A stretch of DNA of 39,250 nucleotides from Branchiostoma floridae (Eukaryota > Chordata > Leptocardii > Amphioxiformes > Branchiostomatidae): contig NC_049991.1 of the NCBI RefSeq assembly GCF_000003815.2, forward strand, positions 21,105,854 to 21,145,103, written 5' to 3'. Each line of letters starts with the position of its first letter. Position 1 is the first letter of the stretch. Below the pieces are notes generated by a model. That model ran no database searches. It was not told where the DNA came from and saw only the letters and a program-made list of their open reading frames with translations. This document shows positions 10,031 to 19,900 of this stretch, piece by piece. Made by a program: the position numbers and the translations under genes.

Positions 10031-10130
10031 NNNNNNNNNNNNNNNNNNNNNNNNNNNNNNNNNNNNNNNNNNNNNNNNNNNNNNNNNNNNNNNNNNNNNN
10101 NNNNNNNNNNNNNNNNNNNNNNNNNNNNNN
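10031..10130. other. Assembly gap, 100 N
   Basis: Exactly 100 N, a conventional placeholder for a gap of unknown size. The left flank ends gagagttcg and the right flank begins tgttcgtca. Confidence 0.98.
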
Positions 10131-10131
10131 T

Positions 10132-10854
10132 GTTCGTCACAGCGGAGAGCATAAGATGGAGTGGCCAAGTGTCAAGTTGAGCACTCATGACAAGGTGGCT
10201 CTGACATTTGGCGAGATGCTGACAGACGACCACATCCAGGCTGCCCAGATGCTGCTTCGCCGCCAGTACCCGGCACTCCAAGGGCTGGAGGGGCCTGCAG
10301 TTGGTCTGTGTGAGGACGGGTTTGCCAAGATGACAGAAAATGGGCTACAAATCCACCACAACGGCAGCCAGCACTGGGTCCTATCATCTTGTACAGACGG
10401 ACAGGTGCGCCTGTATGACAGCCTCGGCGTCGCCATGACTCCATCTCTGCAAATTCAGCTTTACCAGTCCTACGCCGCGTTTGCTGACCAAGCGAGGAAC
10501 GTCCTGACTGTCATCTCACCGGACGTACAGCGTCAGGGGAACGTCTTTGATTGTGGTCTGTTCGCCATTGCCTGGGCAGTGGATATCGCAGAGGGGCAAG
10601 ACGTGAGCAGGGTTGCGTATGACGACAGGAAGATGAGGAGCCATTTGGAGACGTGCTTCAAACAAGGGAAACTCACACCGTTTCCACGTCAGATCAGCTG
10701 CAGGAAGGTCGGTCTAACCAAGGCACACCAAATCTCGCTGGTCTGCCACTGTGAGCAGGGTGAACGTCTGGATTGGATGAAGAGGTGCAAGGAATGCCGC
10801 AGGATCTTTCACGTCAACTGCCTGCCAGTCAGCCCTCCCAAGGATGGCACATGA
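10132..10854 (+). CDS. ULP1-like (C48) cysteine protease with PHD-type zinc finger, 5'-incomplete
   Basis: An intronless frame leaves the gap. The fold is recognisable by its catalytic set: His in SQHWVLSS (codon 10372-10374), Asp in RLYDSLG (10417-10419), Gln in QRQGNVFDCG (10534-10536) and Cys (10552-10554). This is the H-D-Q-C arrangement of the C48/ULP1 clan CE, which removes SUMO or related tags. The segment LTDDHIQAAQMLLRRQYP is typical of an expanded, uncharacterised group of such proteins in invertebrates, often transposon-linked. After about 60 residues comes CHC...CKEC...FHVNC, six of eight PHD ligands, then a TGA at 10852-10854. The missing W-x-C-x-x-C continues in frame just after that stop (see 10852-10878). 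All catalytic residues are intact. An initiation codon is not certain: Met at 10156, or upstream of the gap. Confidence 0.85.
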   Translation, partial: VRHSGEHKMEWPSVKLSTHDKVALTFGEMLTDDHIQAAQMLLRRQYPALQGLEGPAVGLCEDGFAKMTENGLQIHHNGSQHWVLSSCTDGQVRLYDSLGVAMTPSLQIQLYQSYAAFADQARNVLTVISPDVQRQGNVFDCGLFAIAWAVDIAEGQDVSRVAYDDRKMRSHLETCFKQGKLTPFPRQISCRKVGLTKAHQISLVCHCEQGERLDWMKRCKECRRIFHVNCLPVSPPKDGT

Positions 10855-10878
10855 GCATGTGGCTACTGTGGTGTTTAG
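10852..10878 (+). pseudogene. In-frame TGA followed by the end of the PHD finger
   Basis: After the TGA the same frame reads ACGYCGV and TAG at 10876-10878. PHD fingers end in W-x-C-x-x-C, and here TGA occupies exactly the Trp codon position (TGG to TGA), followed by A-C-G-Y-C. The stop therefore removes only the last zinc-ligand pair. A recent nonsense change, sequencing error or stop readthrough would all explain it. Confidence 0.75.
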
Positions 10879-11770
10879 GAAAAAAACTGTTCTGCAGCGC
10901 AAAAATGACTGCACTGATTAAATTTCGAATTAAGGAAAACTGTTTATTATTCTGATTGAAGTAAGGAACAAAAGGATGGAAACACGGTGTGGTCATTTCC
11001 GGTATAACGTTACACTGATCCCACCGCCATTACTGATACTTTTTGTGTGTTTTCGTGCGTGTAATATCAGCGATTTAGTCTAGGGTCTATGATGTGTCTA
11101 CTTCTGTCATCAGTAAGTGGACAGGTTTGAAAAGACTTTAAGTTTTACCTTATTTTATAGATACTAAATGTACTTTTATTACAATGTTGAATGTGTGTTT
11201 TGTCTTTGAAATATTTTCAAAAAGCAAGATCTTTTAGGACTTGGTGTTTTAAATTACAAAGGTAGATTTTTGACTGTCAAAAATGTAAATTTTAAATAAC
11301 TCGTACTGAATATGTCACCTTTGTCACTTGATAAGATGTTGGTCAGGTAGACAAACTGCTGCTTGTAAATATCGCGTGTGTTTATGATATAATTGCATAA
11401 AATAGTGCAGAGCAGATGTATTATATTATATTATATATCAGTACAAAAATTGTAAGATAGTCTGAAAGCAGGCCGAAAATTGTTTAAAAGAATGAAGGAA
11501 AAGGTCACATTTAAGGTATCAAAACAATTGGTGTTACACTCCGAAAAGACCGGCAAAGGAAAAATTCTTCACTCAAATTCCGATTACACTTTAAAATAGT
11601 ATGCTTGAACCTTGAACTCTGGAAAAGAAATGCGAGCAGCTTTATTTTCATGATTCCAAACATGTCACCTGACGTATCTAAGTTTCCGACTAATGTCATA
11701 AAGGTTTTGTGATTACGATTAAAATCATTGTGGGGAAATGTAGAATTTTTTCTGGAAACTTCAAGACTAC
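10879..11770. other. 3' flank of the protease gene, nothing recognisable
   Basis: AT-rich sequence with a tatattatattatatat run near 11420-11440. No exon, RNA gene or repeat match within the window was seen. Confidence 0.5.
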
Positions 11771-14620
11771 TTAAGAGTCATTGCACGAGAAAACCAGGCA
11801 ATGCCAGGCAGAGGCCGGAAGATGGGGGTCGGCCAAATCGGTTCATACTTTGTATGTGTAATGTATGTAGAACTATGAACAGCCATATAGTTAAAACCCT
11901 CCAACTATTTTTCGTTATGGCGTTCTGGGACCCCCCTCAGAGACCCTCTAAAATCCAACAATTTAATGCTGAAAATTACCTAAATTTTGATGGCTATCCT
12001 GATAAATCTAATATAGGTACGAACATAAGTTTTGTATTTCCATATAGCATGGGTTCTCAAATTAATCTGGGCTCCTTATGGGGTATTTAGGGATACTATT
12101 AAATTGATTGTGTTGATTTTACACATTTTACTCTTGTTTTCTAATGTTTTTAAACGGTACCTGTTCCTAAATTACTTCGTACATACCAACAACTATGTCG
12201 TGCACAATGAGAAGGCTCTACATGGGGGTTACCAGGACTCCAAAAATGTGATATCATCTAATTAGCCCCCACCAGGCTCCGCGGATCGGTGGTCTAATTG
12301 TAGAAATTGGACACATAGAGTCAACTGTACGCTAGGGGAATCAGCCGGCTGTTAAATTGCAAATTCACAAAGACAACAGCTCACTTTTGTGTTGATAAAG
12401 CACCTTTGTAAAAATTACGTTACAAAAAATAAAAGTAACAAATTACAAAACTCAATATGCACGTGTGAATGTGCCTAGGATGTCTAGGCCTATACGTCTG
12501 ACTAGAAAGCTGATGATAACCTGGTAACAAGTTAAGCTAAGGGCACAACCCGCCGTACGTGCAACTGAGTGCTGTCTACGTGCAAAAACGTGGGCAGTCT
12601 TTTGGGATCCATAAGTGGTAAGTACTGCATTCGGGCTGCGGATTCAACCCCGTACGAGCCAATACGGGCGACGCGCGTGCCCGCACAGCTAGTAGAGTGT
12701 GTAAGGAAACAGTTAATGTAAGCAGCACGTGTAAGTGCGGCATGAAGACAGTAACGTGGCAATCGCACAGTGATCGTACGTTGTAAGCTCGTACAACTCA
12801 CCACTTGCACAACGATCGATGCACCCAACCGCTCACGGCATGCAGACCACATACTTATTACTTAAGCAACCGTGACGTACTCCCTCCCTGCTCTTGCCAC
12901 GTCTTCTCCACGTTTTCAGAAAAAGTATCGGAGGTAGCCTCCCCAAAAAACGCGGGTTGTGATCTTAGCTTTAGGGGAGCTGATTGGAAGCTGTTGTTCC
13001 AGCCTAGTGAGTGGCGCAGAGCCAAGCAGATTACAATATTGTGCAAGCCTTTCAGCGGCACGGAGACAGCATGAAAGTACAGAGCCTGTGGCCACCAACA
13101 CGGAGTCGATTTACTAGAGAGGATAGAAGAGGATGGCGGGTGGCAGGCACTACGAGCACACTATATTCTAGCATTGACTACATTCATCTTGTTATGAATG
13201 AAGATGTAAATTTGAGTGACAAACGGCCTTGAATCATTAAAGCCCAAGTAACTAAAACGTGCTAGAACAAAAGATTTTAAATTTAAACCATACTGTAATT
13301 CATACAAATCAACGACAAAATGAGCAAATATACGCCGTAGATTGCAAAAACATCGGCAAACTTAAATCTATACTAATGTCTTAGAATACCAACGTCAGTT
13401 CCAAAGTCAAACGAGAAGATGTTAAAGAATTTAAATCAAGAATCTGTTGTTTGGTGTATATGTATATGTGTTTTGTCATTTGTTGTCTCTTTCCTGACTA
13501 TACCACCTCACTTGATTTCATCATGAAGGCTATTTTTTCGGCCATTTTTTTATTCACATACTCGAATCAGTTCCCAAAATTAGCATGACCTGATAGTGAT
13601 GAAGACATACCAACAAGCTATTGGTGTAATGCTGTTTGTCGATAGCAGTATACCGTAATTGATTTTTTTTAAAGTACAATGTACACGTATCCATTCCAAA
13701 AAGCGTTAAACTTCACCTTTGTTGTGGTTTTGTTCTATGATTTTCAATCTGTATGAAGTAGATCTGCATCCATGTGCGCTTTCTATTAAATGGTCTCACA
13801 TTTGGGGAGTTCTGGTATCCCCCATGTAGAGCCTTCTCATTGTGTACGTCATAGTTGGTATGCACGAAGTGATTTAAGAACAGATACCGGTTCAATAACA
13901 TTAGAAAGTAAGAGTAGAAATGTGTAAAATCAACATAGTATTTTATAGTATCTTCAAATCCCCCATGTGGAGCCCAATTTAATATTGCTAATCAATCATG
14001 GTATTTTGACAATTATGCATGGTTCACAAACAAATACACAAATATTTGCCATGATTTACCCCCATAGTGTAATGTAGTCACCCGATTCACTATAGCCCAA
14101 ATCCTGAGAAATCCCCATAAAGACCCCCCTCTCATCGATCACGGCTGTCGTTACGTCCGTCCCAAATAGACGACGATTGATTTTGAACAAGTAGATGTTC
14201 CTCTCCCTAGCAACATTAAAACTATTTATCAGAACCACCGCTAGATAGATAATGGGCCTTAAAAATGGCTAAAATTTACAGTGAAAAAATTTTGCTTTCA
14301 TTGGTTCATGTAACCCCCTAGCACACCCTCTTAACTTTAATGTACCATCTTCATCTTTTGGTCTGTAAAACCCGAGAACCCATGCTATATGTAAATGCAA
14401 AATTTATGTTCGCACCTTGTTAAAATGGATCAGGATCGCCATCAAATATTTTTAGTAATTTTCAGCCATAAAGTGTTGGATTTTAGAGGGTCTCTGAGGG
14501 GGGTCCCAGAACGCCATATCGAAAAATAGCTGGAGGGTTTTAACTATACAAAGTATGAACCGATTTGGCCAACCCCCATCTTCCGGCCTCTACCCGGTTT
14601 TCTCGTGCAATGACTCTTAA
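11771..14620. mobile_element. TTAA-bounded 2.85 kb foldback element
   Basis: Arm 1 (11771-12251) and arm 2 (13795-14620) are inverted copies. The outer ends are TTAAGAGTCATTGCACGAG and its reverse complement ending cttaa. Matching blocks run through cggaagatgggggt, ttctgggacccccctcagag, aacccatgctatat and ccccatgtggagccc. Arm 2 has an extra ~350 bp (about 14030-14380) absent from arm 1. The ~1.5 kb between the arms has no recognisable transposase. TTAA at both outer ends (11771-11774, 14617-14620) suggests TTAA target specificity. A third partial copy is at 1254-1521. Confidence 0.75.
12252..13794. other. Interior of the foldback: MITE-like fragment and unassigned DNA
   Basis: 12265-12350 (ccaccaggctccgcggatcg, then a short spacer and aaattggacacatag) is a diverged piece of the TTA-flanked MITE at 15576-15883. 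The rest, including short open frames around 12532-13232, resembles nothing I know. It is probably element filler rather than genes. Confidence 0.5.
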
Positions 14621-15392
14621 AATGACTAATTTTACTTTTCTTTGAAAATGGCCGTATCGGATGTATCTATCCCGCATATTGATTTGAATAAAATGTGGTT
14701 GATTTGCTGATTCAGCATGCGTCTTTCATGTTTGAGAAGCTTCGCAAAATACCTGGAGAAAAATAAATTGATTTTTCTTTCAAAGGAAACAAATGTGTAC
14801 CGCACAGATCGATGCACGAATGTCCGGTCTTCCAGCTGTTTCCGAACCGGCTGTTAACCTCGAGATTCAAACCAAACTTTTTTTTAAATTTCCAGTCCAA
14901 AATATGATTGTGATGACAGCACAATTATCTATTGGTTTTACTCAAACACATGACCCTCGACTTTATGCTCAATTCGAGAGGACGTCCCCAACCGAAGCTT
15001 CATGCTCATTTTCACCTGAGTCTAGTGAAGAAATACCTGTTGAGTGTCATTTTTTTCCTATTTGCTTTTGGACAGACGAGGACAATGTGACACTGCACTC
15101 AAGTTAGTAACTTAACGTTATATTAACAGTGCCACATACACAGAACGGACAGACGGTAGTCTTTCCTTTTACCTCCCCGACCGAAATGAGGTACCCATTT
15201 TTACACCTGAGGGAATTGAGGAAGGTCGTATAAAGTGGCTTTACCAAGGACAGGACGTCGGGGGCACGGCGGGTATCGAACTCGGGACATCTAGATTCTT
15301 CGGAGCCTGCCACGGATTCGTACGTTGTACCTGACTGTCTTGTTGTCCCCAGGCGCAGGAGGGCGCTTCTAAAATGACAGAAAGGTGTGCAG
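14621..15392. other. Unassigned DNA between foldback and orphan exon
   Basis: A 104-codon frame at 14793-15107 has no recognisable domain and no splice support. Two poly-pyrimidine stretches precede AG sites near 15350 and 15380. Nothing else was seen. Confidence 0.4.
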
Positions 15393-15524
15393 ATCCGCGG
15401 GAACCTGGACCAGCTGGACACCTGGGCTGCTGACGCGGGGCTGGGGGAGGAGGCTGACAAGTTCATGGCCAAGCTGTCCGCAGCGGTGGACCTGCTGGCC
15501 ACGCCCAAAGTTCACCTGCTACAA
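15393..15524 (+). CDS. Orphan exon-like segment, possibly a displaced polycystin tail exon
   Basis: Between gtgtgcag and gtacgt an open segment encodes IRGNLDQLDTWAADAGLGEE and then ADKFMAKLSAAVDLLATPKV. It is GC-rich, unlike its surroundings, strongly amphipathic-helical, and has coding-like third positions and a good donor. The acceptor is uncertain: a better pyrimidine tract ends at ttgtccccag (near 15350), but that extension meets an in-frame TGA, while gacag at 15380 would add KGVQ. A C-terminal helix of the upstream polycystin is my preferred reading because no other + strand gene precedes it and the next gene starts afresh at 21406. If so, the protease gene and 5 kb of repeats lie in a polycystin intron. 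Its partner exon was not found. Confidence 0.45.
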
Positions 15525-15572
15525 GTACGTATGGTTCTGAATATGAACGTTCATCAGTGTGGATGAATGACA

Positions 15573-15886
15573 TTAAGGTGAGGTCACACCTGCGTATATG
15601 TTTAAGTCCGTATGAGGCGCGCATGGGAGTATTTACCTCCACCAGGCTCCACAGGTCGTTGTAAAATAATAGATATTGGACAAACGTAAAAAGGTAACAT
15701 GTCAGACGAGTTAGCTGGGTCGCTAACCATACTTCTCGGTCAGCTAACTCATCTGGCATGTTATGTACCTATGTTTGTCCGATTTGTACAATTTTTCCCG
15801 AGACCTGTGGAGCCTGGTAGAGACTAAGAGCGTCATACGCACCTCAAACGGACTTGAATATATACGCACGTGTGACCCAACCTTTA
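15573..15886. mobile_element. Palindromic MITE with TTA target duplication
   Basis: The 308-bp element at 15576-15883 has ends AGGTGAGGTCACAC and, inverted, AGGTTGGGTCACAC. It folds through ccaccaggctccacaggtcg against its inverted partner cgagacctgtggagcctggt, and through ggtaacatgtcagacgagtt against aactcatctggcatgttatg. TTA flanks both sides (15573-15575, 15884-15886). A 3-bp TTA/TWA duplication with long palindromic ends fits PIF/Harbinger-type MITEs. No coding capacity. Confidence 0.8.
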
Positions 15887-16278
15887 CATAGGTAAATTGA
15901 TTGCATTAGAGAGAAAACAAAAGTTAATGATACGGAAAAAATGAGCGTTTAAAAATTTGATGAAGGGAGGGTTGGGTGTACGTCATCGCGACACTCCCTA
16001 GTACTGTCTCATACAAAAGGGTAATCTCCGAGCAGATGTGAGGTTCCGTCCCAGTGTGGTTCGCGTGCTTTGGAAACATCTGGCGGCCGTTGTGTATTTT
16101 TCAAACGTTCTAAATTCTTCTTACTACTGTGTAGCCTGAGTTACACACATGACTTCTATATGATGTGCTTAGTTAGACAATATGTCGATACCGGGTTAAA
16201 TCGGCCCCGGGGACACGTAAGGGTCGATCTCTCAAGTGTAGAAAAACTTGTCGAACCAGATACTGTTGGCCTTCACAC

Positions 16279-16358
16279 CTTCACACACACACATACGCAC
16301 ACACACACACACACATACGCACACACACACACACACGAACGGACATACACACACACAA
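16279..16358. repeat. (CA)n microsatellite in first long satellite unit
   Basis: An interrupted CA dinucleotide tract with tacgca interruptions. The homologous tract of the second long unit is at about 16894-16950 and differs in length and interruptions. Confidence 0.9.
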
Positions 16359-16893
16359 ACACTATTGCTAAACCCAAGACAGTCCTACATTTTCACCATT
16401 ACCATAAACAAGATAAAGCCGAACTTCTGTGTAGATACTAGTAGTACTGATACTACATATTTCTTCTGATGTTCCTTTCCCTAAGAATCTATCAGACACC
16501 TCGCGCAAATTTAATTGCATTAGAGAGCCAATAAAAGTTAATGATATGGAAAAATTGAGCGTTTGAAAATTTGATGAAGGGAGAGTTGGGCGTACGTCAT
16601 CGCGACACCTAGTACTGTCTCATACAAAAGGGTAATCTCCGAGCAGATGTGCGGTTCCATCCCAGTGTGGTTCGCGTGCTTTAAAAACATCTCGCGGCCC
16701 TTGTTCGTTTTTCAAACGTTCTAACTTCTTCTTACTACTATGTACCCTGAGTAACACACATGACTTCTATATGATGTGGTTAGTTAGACAATCTCTCGAT
16801 ACCGGGTTAAATCGGCCCCGGGGACACGTAAGGGTCGATCCCTACAGTGCAGAAAAACTTGTCCAACTATATATTGTTTGCCTTCACACCTTC

Positions 16894-16950
16894 AACACAT
16901 ACACACACACACACACGCACGCACGAACGCACATACACAAACACACTTTT
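16894..16950. repeat. (CA)n microsatellite in second long satellite unit
   Basis: A CA tract with acgcacgcacgaacgcac interruptions, at the same place in the unit as 16279-16358. Confidence 0.88.
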
Positions 16951-18540
16951 GCTAAACCCAATACAGTCCTACATTTTCACCATTACCATAAACAAGATGA
17001 AGCCGAACTTCTGTGTAGATACTAGTAGTACTAATACTACATATTCAGTCTTCTGATGTTCCTTTCCCTAAGAATCTGTCAGACACCTCGCGCAAATTTA
17101 ATTGCATTAGAGAGCCAATAAAAGTTAATGATATGGAAAAAATGAGCGTTTGAAAATTTGATGAAGGGAGGGTTGGGTGTACGTCATCGCGACACTCCCT
17201 AGTACTGTCTCATACAAAAGGGTAATCTCCGAGCAGATGTGAGGTTCCGTCCCATGTGAGAAACACGGACAAATTTGAATTCGACATACATTTTCACAAA
17301 CTGGCTATTGCTTAATTCAAGACAGTCCTACATTTTCACCATTACCATCAAGCAAGATGAAGCCGATCTTCTGTGTAGATACTAGTAGTACTAACGTTAA
17401 TACTACATGTTTATTATGATGTTCCTTTCCCGCGCTATTTAGGAATATATTTGAAACCTCGCGCAAATTTAATTGCATTAGAGAGCAAACAAAAGTTAAT
17501 GATACTGAAATAATTAGCGTTTGAAAATTTGATGAAGGGAGGGTTGGGTGTACGTCATCGCGACACGCCCTAGTACTGTCTCACACAAAAGTGTCATCTC
17601 CGAGCAGATGTGAGGTTCCGTCCCAGTGTGAGAAACACGGACAAATTTAAATTTCGACAGACGTTTTCACAAACTGGCTATTGCTAAATTCAAGACAGTC
17701 CTACATTTTCACCATTACCATCAAGCAAGATGAAGCCAAACTTCTGTGTAGATACTAGTAGTATTATCGTTAATACTACATGTTTATTCTGATGTTACTT
17801 TCTTACGCTAGTTAGGAATCTATCAGACACCTCGCGCAAATTTAATTCCATTAGGGAGCCAACAAAAGTTAATGATACGGAAAAAATGAGCGTTTGAAAA
17901 TTTGATGATGGGAGGGTTGGGCGTATCGCGACACTCCCTAGTACTGTCTCATACAAAAGGGTAATCTCCGAGCAGATGTGAGGTTCCGTCCCAGTGTGAG
18001 AAACACGGACAAATTTGAATTCGACATACGTTTTCACAAACTGGTTATTGCTAAATTCAAGACAGTCCTACATTTTCACCATTACCATCAAGCAAGATGA
18101 AGCCAAACTTCTGTGTAGATACTAGTAGTATCATCGCTAATACTACATGTTTATTCTGATGTTCCTTTCCCGCGCTATTTAGGAATCTATTAGACACCTC
18201 GCGCAAATTTTAATTCCATTAGGGAGCCAACAAAAGTTAATGATACGGAAAAAATGAGCGTTTGAAAATTTGATGAAGGGAGGGTTGGGCGTACGTCATC
18301 GCGACACTCCCTAGTACTGTCTCATACAAAAGGGTCATTTCCAAGCAGATGTGAGGTTCCGTCCCAGTGTGGTTCGCGTGCTTTTGAAACATGTCGCGGC
18401 CCTTGTTTGTTTTTCAAGCATTCTAACATCTTCTTACTGCTGTGTAGCCTGTGACACATGACTTCTATATGATGTGGTTAGTTAGACAATCTATCGATAA
18501 TCGGGTTTACTCGGCGCCGGGGACACGTATGGGTCGACTA

Positions 18541-18732
18541 CTCTCCAAGCAGAGGTTAGGCTCCGGCTGTTTTTTTTAAACGTTTTTTTAGTCGATTTTA
18601 TCTGGCTTTCTATTTTGTCTTGCATCTTGTATATATTGTTTTAACAATACAAGATACAATACAAAATAGAAAGCCAGATAAAATCGACTAAAAAAAACGT
18701 TATAAAAAAACGGAGCCTAACCTCTGCTAGGC
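18541..18732. mobile_element. Foldback MITE with CTCTCCAAGCAGAGGTTAGG ends
   Basis: The left arm starts ctctccaagcagaggttagg, then ctccggctg, tagtcgattttatctggctt and tctattttgtc. The right arm returns it inverted (aagccagataaaatcgacta, cggagcctaacctctgc) with an 18-bp AT-rich loop. It truncates the last satellite unit. A related copy is at 23366-23530. Confidence 0.85.
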
Positions 18733-19020
18733 AGGCTGCTTCTTATGCTACCGTAGGATCTGCTTGGAGATTACGACTGACGTGACCTCACGTACGAATA
18801 CATACATGGAGAGAGTACATGCATCGTTTACAATGTCAATGAACTCGGTGATGATGATCTATTCGTTCATATTTACTTGATTCTCGACGTGATACAAACC
18901 AGGCATTTGGTATAAGATACTTTAGGAAAAACACATTCAAAACGACGATCCACTACAACATGTATTACAAATGAATGAGTGTGGTGGCATGGTGTGCTGT
19001 ATTATAGGAAATTAATTGAA
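18733..19020. other. Unassigned DNA
   Basis: Short AT-rich intergenic stretch. ggatctgcttggagattacg at 18757 is a further partial match to the MITE end. Confidence 0.4.
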
Positions 19021-19246
19021 GTCCTTGAATATAATTCCTCCTTTTCCAGCTTTTGAAAAGCTAGCGTGGTGCATGACACGATGTTTTGTGTTAGGGAATT
19101 AATTGAAGTCCTTGTAAAATGAGTAAATTAATGTCCTTGAATATAATTTCTCCTTTGTCAGCTTTTGAAAAGCTAGCGTGGTGCATGACACGATGTTTTG
19201 TGTTAGGGAATTAATTGAAGTCCTTGAAAATGATTAAATTGATGTC
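19021..19246. repeat. 112-bp tandem duplication
   Basis: gtccttgaatataattcctc at 19021 recurs at 19133 (gtccttgaatataatttctc). Both units contain cagcttttgaaaagctagcg, tggtgcatgacacgatgttt and tgttagggaattaattgaag. Only a few differences separate the two, so the duplication is recent. Each unit also has the small palindrome agcttttgaaaagct. Confidence 0.88.
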
Positions 19247-19639
19247 CAAATAATTACCCGCCATTGTTGCCACCAGCCGACAATACTAGTATCAGTATTC
19301 TAAAATGGATCGCTTTTTGTATGGGTAGTTTCCAAACATGTCGTCACATTTTAAAATATTTTCTGTAGTTTTCTTTGTTATATGTTTTCTTTGATAGTAC
19401 TCTAAGTTTTATCCCGAATTCTGACTAAGTAATGTTAGGCGTGGGACTATATTAATAGTAAAGGAGGGTTAGTTCTATGGAAAAAATGGAACAGCTGACG
19501 AGACTCTATAGAAAATAGTCAGGGTGAACCGTTAGTATTTGTGTCAAAATTACTCGATGAGACTAAAGAAGCTGCAAATGAACAAAGTGTGAAAACAAGA
19601 CGGAAAAGGCAACTAATTACCGTTGCTAGGTTACCACAG

Positions 19640-19900
19640 CGCCTTTTGTCTGTTCGCGTGCCAACTGTTGAGACCTATTGCGCTCGCCACGCTCGCTGTG
19701 CGCTCTCTTGGCGCTCTCTCTGCGCTCATCGTTGGATCGCCGCCCACGGCGCTCTCACAGCGACTGTTTTGAGCAGGTTCAAAGCAATCGCGGAGGTGAT
19801 GGCGACCATGGCGCTCTCGCAGCGCTCCCATGGCGACCTTAGCTATCCCACCGCGCTCTCGCAGCGCTCTTCCTAATTTGAGGTCGCAGAGAGAGCGCCG
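19640..19900. repeat. GCGCTCTC-rich low-complexity tract
   Basis: The motif gcgctctc occurs about six times, with cgctcg, gcagcgctc and gagagcgcc variants, in a local GC-rich island. The open frame across it has no ATG-supported start and a biased composition, so I do not call a gene. The flanking parts of 19247-20700 show nothing recognisable. Confidence 0.65.

Larger units (their letters stand above)
15896..18540. repeat. Six-unit satellite with long (~600 bp) and short (~370 bp) unit types
   Basis: Anchoring on ttgcattag/ttccattag, units begin near 15901, 16515, 17102, 17473, 17846 and 18214 (spacings 614, 587, 371, 373, 368). All share a ~200 bp left half (aagttaatgata, gagcgtttgaaaatttgatg, tacgtcatcgcgacactccc, ctccgagcagatgtgaggtt). 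The right half is of two kinds. Long units have ggttcgcgtgctttg, ccggggacacgtaagggtcg and a (CA)n tract. Short units have gtgagaaacacggacaaatt. Both converge on gacagtcctacattttcacc. The order is long, long, short, short, short, long; the last is cut off by the MITE at 18541. Not a CRISPR: units are too long and variable and have no spacers. Confidence 0.88.

Noticed and set aside
14793-15107. A 104-codon frame with ATG
   Set aside because: No domain, no splice context, and length expected by chance in unselected DNA. Left as unassigned.
15896-18540. CRISPR-like regular array
   Set aside because: Units of 370-610 bp with internal divergence and no unique short spacers; clearly a satellite in a eukaryotic genome.
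19541-19876. A 111-codon frame across the GCGCTCTC-rich tract
   Set aside because: It starts at GTG, not ATG, and its composition is produced by a low-complexity repeat.
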